DNA of 38,252 nt, from the NCBI GenBank assembly GCA_008931825.1, contig QXVZ01015915.1, positions 1,872 to 40,123 of the forward strand, in the 5' to 3' direction. Every line of letters begins with the position of its first letter. Within the stretch, counting starts at the first letter, position 1. Made by a program: the position numbers and the translations under genes. The notes below the pieces were generated by a model. It had not been told where the DNA came from. It did no database searches and saw only the letters and a list, made by a program, of their open reading frames with translations. Positions 29,934-38,252 of the stretch are shown piece by piece. The DNA is from Phallusia fumigata. Its lineage: Eukaryota > Chordata > Ascidiacea > Phlebobranchia > Ascidiidae.

Positions 29934-30286
29934 CTACTGCTTATGTGAGGGGCGGAGGGACCTGGCAGCTGCTCTCATGATCACGCACTTGCTTCCTCTG
30001 CTTCGCGCGGTTAGTGAGGTCCGGAAGCCTCCAGCACGCAACCCGTCGCTTGACAAATGACTGGACACCATCAACAAACAATCTTTGTAAGTCATTTTGG
30101 TATAAAGTGCACAGGGGGATTGAATGGTAACTACATGCTTGACTACTTTCTCACCAACTTCTATTTCGGCTCTCATAAATGGAAAACTAGTATATTCCAG
30201 CTGGTTTGACAAATTACAAACGCTTCCTGCAGAGTGCTGATATTGTACGGTACGTGTCTCCGCTAACTCTTGACAACAACGGCGAA
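29934..30286 (-). CDS. Unrecognised open frame just upstream of tetraspanin
   Basis: A minus-strand frame open from about 30330 to the stop at 29934-29936. A good acceptor (TTCTTTTGTTTAG) precedes 30286. The frame then reads CCQELAETRTVQYQ, NLSNQLEYTSFPFMRAEIEV and, after a good donor-like site (GTTG|GTGAGA), VVKHVVTIQSPCALYTKMTY. The first ATG falls near MRAEIEV and would give about 80 residues. It ends about 97 bases before the tetraspanin ATG on the same strand. It could be an exon of another gene, an upstream cistron, or part of a 5' UTR. No family recognised; chance cannot be excluded at this length. Confidence 0.28.
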
Positions 30287-30308
30287 CTAAACAAAAGAAC
30301 TTGCGCGC

Positions 30309-31712
30309 TGTTGGTTTTATTTAACAATAGAGATTATTTAGCAGGATAATGAAAGAAATACGCTGTTATGTATTTCCGATTTGTCTTATACGTACCCAAC
30401 GTGCAACGTACAAATAACATGAAAATGTCAACCTTGAAAGTCAACAACTTGACAAATCAACTGTTGTTTATGGGTATCGCGTTAAACTCCATTTACTGCA
30501 ACTATGTTGTTTTTGAATAAAACATATTTGTGGATCAATATTTGAATTAACTCAATTGAATATTTTTCCAACAACTAATCAAAAATTGAATTTTTGGGCC
30601 TAAAACTTTTGCCAGTAAAGCATTTATGAAGCTTTATTAAAGCAGCTCGCAAGCCAAGACTATCTTAGCCGTTCACGGACAATAAGACAATTCTCGGAAT
30701 AGTGCTCAAAGAATGCAAGGAAGTTATTTCCATCCTTTTCGACGCATCCAGTGACAAACACCACAAAAAAGAATCTTACCGCAGTCCTTAACTGTCGTTG
30801 CCTGACTTTGTAATTTTTGTTACGGCAATCTGCAGGTTTGTTTTACATTCATTTTGCAGATCTGATTACTTTTGTTTCAAACACAAAACATTCGTAAATT
30901 TCTCTCAGTAGTGATATATTGCATCAAAACCTCAATGTGAAATATGGTGATCTTAATTATGTAGTATCTTTATGCAGTTATTCTTAATTAAAAAATTCTT
31001 CTTAAAAATTCTNTGTTGGTTTTATTCAACAATAGAGACTATTTAGCAGGATAATGAAAGAAATCCGCTGTTGTTTGTTTCCGATTTGTCTATACGTACC
31101 AAACGTGCAACGTTCAAATAACATGAAAATGTCAACCTTGCAAGTCAACAACTTGACAAATCAACTGTTGTTTATGGGTATCGCGTTATCGCGTGCTGGG
31201 TATCTCCATTTACTGCAACTATGTTGTTTTTGAATACAACATATTTGTGGATCAATATTTGAATTAACTTAATTCAATATTTTACCAACAACTTTTTAAA
31301 AATTGAATTTTTGGGCCTAAAACTTTTGCCAGTAAAGCATGCAGCTGGCAAGCCAAGACTATCTAAGCCGTTCACTGACAAAGACAATTCTCGGAATAGT
31401 GCTAAAAGAATGCAAGGAAGTTATTTCCATCCTTTTCGACGCATTCAGTGACAAACACCACAAAAAAGAATCTTACCGCAGTCGTTAACTGTCGTTGCCT
31501 GATTTTGTAATATTTGTTACGGCAATCTGCAGGTTTGTTTTACATTTATTTTGCAGATCTGATTACATTTGTGTCAAACACAAAACATTCGTAAATTTCT
31601 CTCAAAAGTAGCGATATATTGCATCAAAACCTCAATGTGAAATATGATGATCTTAATTATGTAGTATCTTTATGCAGTTCTTCTTAATTAAAAAATTCTT
31701 CTTAAAAATTCT
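30309..31712. repeat. Haplotype duplication around single N at 31013
   Basis: Positions 30309-31012 (704 bp) align with 31014-31712 (699 bp), with many substitutions and small indels, for example at 30631-30650 and 31180-31200. The level of difference suits two alleles rather than a contig overlap. No intact gene. Near 30700-30780 a short plus-strand frame reads KECKEVISILFDASSDKHHK, which faintly recalls hAT-type transposase remnants. Confidence 0.8.
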
Positions 31713-33417
31713 CTCGTCTCCCAGCTGTTATATCTTTGTCAATATTGCAGGATTTTTTAAAAAACCTGTTGCGGCGAATTATGAGTTGGAAAGTTCAATG
31801 TTGGTAATGTTGTCAAACAATTAAACTTGTGCCATAAAAGGTAGCAAGCTATGTGGAATTTTGTTGGTATCAGTTAACCTCATGACTATCGCCCCCTAAC
31901 GGAAAATCAATTTACTTTTTTTCATTTATCCACACCAAACTGATATGGATCAAACGATAACGGAAAGACAGGACCGTGTACTTGGGAACGCATGTATGTA
32001 CAATCATATTGAACTCTATAAACGATTAGAGTTGCAAATATTTCCTTCTTTTTGGAAAAACTTTGCACCTAAAAGACAAAAACGAACTTCAAGCTAGACT
32101 CCAAGTTTGTTTCGGTAGAAACATATATAGGATCCAGTCAGCAGCAAGATCTATCAGAGGATTACTGTTGTATGTGAAATTATGTCATATCAAGATGTGC
32201 ACGACACCTGCAGGCCGCTGATAGGAAGTCTGCTGATCATAATTGCCAATAACGTTGAGTAAATCGGATCGAGTATTGATCCGCTCATATTGGATCAATT
32301 CTGGCTCACTTACGGTACGTTTTTTCTTTACTATCAGCCGGTGTTTGCGCGACATGTAAAAACGGTGCAGACGCCTTGTTACAGTTAAATAAAACAGCGG
32401 TGGGGGAGGGCAACAACACGTTAGTTCGGTACACAAAAGCGCGCTTGCACAGGCCAGAATGGAGCACAGGCTACAGTCGAGGACGTTAAAGCCAGTGTGG
32501 TTAACATATGATAGCTAGACAATTTTATTGGTTAGGAACGCTTTATCACTCAGCGTAATGAACCATATTGTCAAGCCAACATTACGAAAATAATTCTTAT
32601 CATTTACCTTTATTGAGAATACGCGTGCGAAACGCGTTTTATTGGCGACAGCGATGTGGAAAAGCAAATATTTGCCCCAACCATGATTCTACAGCACAAA
32701 TGGGCAAAAGCAGCAAATATTAGCAGCTCATAGTGTGGAAGCAGGTTTCGACAGCAGAACAAAGCATAGCTGCAGTTTTATAAGCTGTATGTGAGAGGTC
32801 CTTTTAGGTGGGAGAAGCGAACGCAATAGGACTGGTTGTAAATTTGCTTTGAAGGTGTGTAAAAAGCATAGGGCGTGTTTGGTACGGTGATTAATTGACA
32901 ATGCTATGTATTTTAGCAAGATTTTTCTAAACTGATGTACTGATGGCGAAAGGAATGGCTTTACTGTGCAGCCCATCGTTTCTAAGCTTTCGTTTAAACA
33001 CTGCGCGCCTCATGAAATATTTAAAGAAGGTTCTACACATTTAGTGATATAGGCAAGTCGTAGTGTTGATAGCTGCGCAAACTTAGTGATGGCCGTTGTT
33101 GCATTTATTTACCCAATTCAATTGTTGTTGTTGCCTGTTTATCGATTTTTAAATCCCACCTGTCTTGCGCTCCTTGTCGTCATTTGAGAACAGACTGATC
33201 ACGTTCTTTTTACAGTGCAACGATTTACGAGACAACAGCGCCTGAAATCGTATTGATTTTTTTCATATTTAGCCTTTTTACTCGATTTGGCACCAGATGG
33301 GCAGAAGCCTTTACCACTGAAATATAATAAAATCAAGGAAGTATTTGGTTTTGCACAAGTTGGTTGCTTCAACAGCGACGAGACGCGCAGGGTGGGTGTT
33401 TTTGTCAGCTTTTCAGC
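31713..33417. other. Intergenic region between tetraspanin and C2-domain gene
   Basis: The two flanking genes are divergent here, so this region should contain both promoters. I see no clear TATA box or other named motif. One exon-like minus-strand patch lies at 32314-32355. Frames at 32728-32976 and 33199-33519 look fortuitous. Confidence 0.5.
32314..32355 (-). other. Exon-like ATG patch with strong splice donor
   Basis: An ATG at 32355 opens MSRKHRLIVKKKRT and runs into ACC|GTAAGTGAG, a near-perfect donor. It could be a first coding exon of a minus-strand gene, conceivably an alternative start upstream of the tetraspanin or of the frame at 29934-30286. If unspliced, the frame continues to a stop at 32185. 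Evidence is limited to the splice motif. Confidence 0.2.
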
Positions 33418-36400
33418 ATGTGGGGACATCTGAGGGAAAGCGTGCAAGCCCACGCAACAAACATTGTTCGTGATATTTCCGACCGTCTGTCTACGTCGGA
33501 ACAAGACAGAAACAGGCACCTTCAGTCGTCACACAAGAACGCTATGAAGAATGTAGTGACCCCGAACAGTATTCCGCAGTTTACACTTCCTCCGTTACTT
33601 ACCTACGACGCTAGCGAAGAGGAATTGGATTCGGCTGATGGCAATAGTGACAATAGGAAACAAGATGTGTATCCTCAAGTCAAGTTGGATGATGCATTTA
33701 AACCATTGGCGGTTTTCAACAAAGGTAAAATGTGCATGCTGGTGGAGCAGGGCAGATAGTCATTTTTATGTAACTGATTCATAAACTGTACAAAAATCAA
33801 TAAAATCTGATCGCAGATGCTTACCAAAATGTTGAAATTAATTACCCAAGTAAATTAAAACAGGCAGGATTAAAGATTCTAACAGTATTTTTGGATTAAG
33901 ATCAAAGCCATCACTCTTTGTCAGCCAAACGAAGCAAAAATCTTCAAAAACTTGATCAGGAAGTAAGTCATTTTATTATTTTTTAAATAGTTTGTGATTA
34001 AGGAAACAACAATTCCAACGAAATAACGTAGTCAACAGAACTCAGGTTGTTTATTACATTTTTTCTTGTTATTTTGATTTAACTCAATAAAATTATTGGC
34101 TGTCGTTCATACCAAATTTGATAACTATCGCGTGGGCCAAACAAGGTCAGTTCAGCGCAGACTGTATTCAATTAGTAATCCAAAGAAAAAGAATTTCTCG
34201 TTTATGGAGTTGTCATATGAAATAAACAGGAACATCTTTGTGTGCAGTATCAAGCACTTTCAAGCATATTTTTACGCTAACTTTTGCAGCAAAATCAACC
34301 GGGCTTGGCCCTGCAGCATTTGCTCTCCACAAAGTCAGGGTTTTCAACTTTGACTGAAAGTCCTAATACGCGACGAAAAGAATCTTTGTTTCTATCCCCG
34401 TCGCCATCATATCACATGACCGAAGTCGGGACTCTACCGATGTCTGGGTATGCAACTCTTGAACTTTAAGTTTGGAATATTGGCCGGCGGGTTCATTTTC
34501 AAAAAATCTCGATGATAGAATATTTTTTCGAATAGATTATTTAACACCGTGACTCCTGTTCACTCTAAAACTTGTTTCGCTGAAACGTTAACTTGTACAC
34601 CCATCAACTTAGTTTGTAATGCCTGTACATCATTTTAGCGAGATCAAATTAATTTCTGACCAATATACATGTTCTAAAATCATTTTTATGTTGACACTTT
34701 AATACTTTGTACATTACAGAAGCGCCGATGCGATCGGCATTTCAAGCTCTGATTCAGATCTTAGTAGAACCGTATCACCCTCTTCGTCCCCACTCATAGA
34801 GAGATTGAAACAAAAGCGATTGTTTGGCAGGTAAGCTGCACGAAACCGTATAAGTCAATAAGCAATAAACAATGCGACGCCATGTCGCAGAATCGCGAGC
34901 ATCATTAATGACACTACAGGATGCCGAACAAATTAATTATTACGATACAGCGCAAACCTATTATTCTACAATTGCACTATTCATCAATAAACCGGATGCG
35001 CAAATTGTGTTAACTCAACAACTTTCTGCTGCTTTGTGCCAATCGCCACAAAATTTACACCAAAGATAAATCGAGCACGAATGAGTTCCTGTCAGAAACT
35101 ACTTATACAGCAATAATCCAATTGCGCAGCTTATTAACCGTGAACGCATAAGATCGATTGAAAGTCTGGCTAACAACCGTCAATTTACCGTAACTGTGTT
35201 TTACTGCGTTGTTTTGCAGGAGTGCATTGGACAGCGACAGCAACTCTTCTTGTCATTCCTCGCCTGTTCAACATCGCAAGGTATGAGCTCACCCAGCGAC
35301 AAGTTAATGCATATTTAATGAGGCGTGCACGGTCGTCGGACGGTACAGACTAATGCGCTTGCTATGTCGATACAGATTTCAGGAAAAACTAATCACGACA
35401 ATTTTACGTGCGTCCCGGAAAACCTCACTCCGGCCGAACAGACCGCCTTTACCGGAAAAGGAAACGGCAAAAATGAAAGTGACGGTAAGCACACAACGAT
35501 CAATGTTAAATGTAGCGATTTAACGAAAAGATTAATAAAATGGTTATGTTGCGAACGAGTCGTACACCAATACACGCTTTTTAGTTTTTTTATTTTATTG
35601 GGCGTTGTGAAGTAGCCGGACACACAACTAAATAAAAATTCAATAAGCATAATTGGATTTTGTTCAATGCAATATAACTGCCTCTGATTTCTTTATTGTG
35701 TTCCTTCAGCGGCAAGTCATGCAATGGAAATTTGTGTGTAATAAGATCGAAGTTATCAATTAGTTTTTCAAATTCCATAATTTAAGGCTACAAATGCTTG
35801 ACAATAACACCCGAATTAGATACAGCAAAACATGTTGTTAATGTTTTAAACTTTTTCTACATTTTGTTTTCGGTTGATTTGCCTGAACACGAATAAGGAA
35901 TGCATAGGCNATGCTTGACAATAACACCCGAATTAGATACAGCAAAACATGTTGTTAATGTTTTAAACTTTTTCTACATTTTGTTTTCGGTTGATTTGCC
36001 TGAACACGAATAAGGAATGCATAGGCCTTTAAGTGCAAATATTTTTGTTTTGCGCGCATTTATTAGGCAAGACAGTAAAAAGAAGTCGAAGTGCATCCAG
36101 TGTTTTTGCAAAGTCAACCGCGGCAAGAGCTTTATACAGCACGGAAGTAGATCATTCAAAAACACCACGTATCCACATCATACTTACTTACCTACAAAAC
36201 CAAAACAAATTAAACGTCTCAATCCTTGAGGGAGAAAACTTTGCCGATGAAAGGTTACAAGGGTATTTAAAAGTAAGTTGTAGGCAAGTTGATTGCTGGA
36301 CAAATTAAATTGTTTCAACAGTAACTACAGTTCTAAAACGTATTAATAAAACCTCGTGCAGGCTATGTCGTTAGGTGTGTTTTCATCTTCACATTTTAAT

Positions 36401-38252
36401 CGCATGTATATAAGCTTTGTACAAAACGCACTGCGTTTTTTCGTTGACCCGAACAAAGCGTTTTTAAAACCATGTCCGGCAACAAACTAATTAATTTTGC
36501 AATGGAATTAGCACTGATTAATGCCTGTTCATCTGGAATAATCCGCATTTGTTGGCAAATTGTCAAGAACGCCCACTTACAAATTAGCAAAGGTTCAAAG
36601 GCAGCATGTATTCATTCTGCCCACCCACATTCTGATCCTAAGTGGCCTTTTAATAAAATGTTGTCAAAATTTTATTTTCAGTGTAATTGTGAATTAATTT
36701 GTTTTTGTAATTTTTCAGACAGAATGCCTTAAGTTTACCTTGTCTCCATTTGGGCTGGGTCAGGAAAATTTTACCACTAGATTTAACGAACTTTGATAAC
36801 GGTCTGCATTTTAAGTGTTCTTTTTATTGTAGTACATAACTATACATATAGTGGAAAAGGTAACATTTCATTTAATGTAATGGCCCCTTTAAGCTACAAC
36901 ATAGTGGCTAATGGACCACGGGAAATTTCTTGGTGCTCTCTTATACCTTGATGGCCTAAGAAGGGGATTCGTCGGTTTATTGTTCAACCCTGCTTACACT
37001 TCCTTGCAGGTGTCGCTTCTTCCCCGCTCTTACGGAGGTTTTCGAACCGATCTGTTTCCACTTTCCACATCGCGAATCGATATAAAAGAGAGATTTTCAT
37101 TTGACGCTGTCGGAATCGACGACATTTGTCACGTGTCACTCGAGGTAATGTGCAACCTAATGTTGATTTATAGGTATTGTCTGTTTTTCGAATTTCTTTT
37201 TATTTACTTTTTGGGGTTTTTAAATCTATATGTGTACTTAAAAACCACCAGAAGTTAACGCCCAGGATAAATTTCTCCTAATTTTTTGAATATTAATTAA
37301 TGTGAAATGCTTAATAAACATAAAATAAACGACCAAGGATAAAGCTTAGGAAGTAATATCTTCAAGTCACAGTGTAAGGGATTTCATAACCCTTTGTGTA
37401 AGTTTTGCAAAGAATAATAGGCAGGCTTGTTTAGAAAAAATATCCATTGGTAAATGCAGTCACGTGCAAATTTTATTAAGTATTTGATTTTTGTTACTCA
37501 TGGTATTACCATGAGCTAATTTTGTATGTTACCAGACAGTAACTAGATAACGAATCTATAAAACTATGACCTAGATTTTTGGTTTGTAAATGTTGCAGAT
37601 TTCTTGCAAAGAAAAGTCAAGTGGACTTCGTCAATCAAAAAAGACATTGGGTGCAATCGTTGTGCCCTTAAGCGACTANATTGGTAAATGCAGTCACGTG
37701 CAAATTTTATTAAGTATTTGATTTTTGTTACTCATGGTATTACCATGAGCTAATTTTGTATGTTACCAGACAGTAACTAGATAACGAATCTATAAAACTA
37801 TGACCTAGATTTTTGGTTTGTAAATGTTGCAGATTTCTTGCAAAGAAAAGTCAAGTGGACTTCGTCAATCAAAAAAGACATTGGGTGCAATCGTTGTGCC
37901 CTTAAGCGACTACAGACTGACTGACTCAAACGACATCTGGCTCGACTTAAAACCATCGGAATTGGAGGTATTCGGCATTTTAGTTTGTTTTGTAACAATT
38001 TTATCAGCTTTATATGTCTGTATAAAACCGCATGTAAAGAGCATCGATCATGGCCAAGCCATTATTCGATCTTATCCAACATGCTATTAGCTCTTGTAGG
38101 TTGTAATCTGTAAACCTGTATAAAGTGAAATAAACATGTATGTGCATAAATGTACAGGATTTGCCTCACATACAACTTTCATTGTGCTACCACGCCATGC
38201 TTGGTTTTGTTACTGTTGAAGTGATCGCTGTGCGGAACGTGCCTAAAGGAAC
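33418..38252 (+). CDS. Tandem C2-domain protein, TC2N/synaptotagmin-14/16-like (3' truncated)
   Basis: Coding exons: 33418-33724, 33901-33962, 34290-34447, 34720-34830, 35220-35280, 35383-35484, 35710-35737 (short, less sure), 36067-36272, 37010-37144, 37833-37967 and 38158 to the window edge, about 466 residues so far. Phases agree. The N-terminal third is low-complexity and Ser-rich (SSSDSDLSRTVSPSSSPLIE; LDSDSNSSCHSSP), with no signal peptide or obvious membrane anchor. The first C2 domain begins TPRIHIILTYLQNQNKLNVS, continues VSLLPRSYGGFRTDLFP and ends TLGAIVVPLS then IWLDLKP. The expected calcium-binding aspartates are largely absent, so it is probably calcium-independent. A second C2 starts directly after (HIQLSLCYHAMLGFVTVEVI), cut by the edge. 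The absent linker and degenerate loops resemble TC2N or synaptotagmin-14/16. Exon 37833-37967 is also present truncated at 37599-37678 through an assembly overlap. A strong acceptor lies one base before the ATG. Confidence 0.8.
35794..36026 (+). repeat. 116-bp direct duplication around single N at 35910
   Basis: Positions 35794-35909 repeat at 35911-36026 with no difference seen. The repeat lies inside an intron of the C2-domain gene. It marks an unmerged contig overlap, so the true intron is about 117 bases shorter. Confidence 0.9.
37446..37912 (+). repeat. 233-bp direct duplication around single N at 37679
   Basis: Positions 37446-37678 repeat at 37680-37912 (offset 234) with no difference seen. 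The repeat contains most of one C2-domain exon. The first copy (37599-37678) is cut by the N; the second (37833-37967) is complete. It is an unmerged contig overlap. Confidence 0.9.

Overview
The window is animal nuclear DNA. It carries intron-rich, metazoan-specific genes (a MARK/Par-1 kinase, a novel-type protein kinase C, a tetraspanin and a tandem C2-domain protein) with short GT-AG introns in AT-rich sequence, and obvious allelic variation between repeated segments. Compact genes plus high heterozygosity suggest an invertebrate chordate such as an ascidian (Ciona-like). That is inference; nothing in the window names the species.

Layout. 1-11.9 kb: C-terminal half of a MARK/Par-1 kinase (UBA domain, spacer, KA1 domain). 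The upstream exons lie on the minus strand of a contig that was placed backwards. Its last 1,967 bases are repeated as a mirror image at 4544-6510, where the gene continues on the plus strand to its stop at 11916. The catalytic domain is not in the window. 11.9-15.9 kb: 3' UTRs and intergenic DNA, with an out-of-place allelic piece of a MARK intron (13765-14448). 15.9-21.9 kb (minus): a complete 16-exon novel PKC (C2-C1A-C1B-kinase, about 693 aa), with three exons present twice because two haplotypes were joined at an N. 21.9-27.2 kb: intergenic, with several small DNA-transposon relics. 27.2-29.8 kb (minus): an 8-exon tetraspanin with a long Thr/Ala/Ser-rich mucin-like insert in its large extracellular loop. 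29.9-33.4 kb: a possible small gene or exon, a haplotype duplication and intergenic DNA. 33.4 kb-end (plus): the first 11 coding exons of a tandem C2-domain protein resembling TC2N/synaptotagmin-14/16, cut by the window edge.

All eight Ns are single bases. Six are flanked by a direct or inverted copy of neighbouring sequence; the other two (13764, 14449) bracket a displaced allelic contig. They therefore mark unmerged contig ends or haplotypes, not biological duplications. Read naively, the sequence gives a duplicated KA1 exon, a doubled PKC C1 region and a broken C2 exon.

The genes form no evident single pathway. MARK and PKC are linked by cell-polarity biology (PKC-family kinases phosphorylate MARK spacers), and their arrangement is convergent. 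From memory of the human map, MARK3, PRKCH, SYT16 and TC2N all lie on chromosome 14, so the cluster may be a remnant of ancestral chordate linkage. The most interesting biological signals are the mucin-like tetraspanin loop, the conventional-type tyrosine at the diacylglycerol switch of the PKC C1B domain, and a possible KA1-less MARK isoform.
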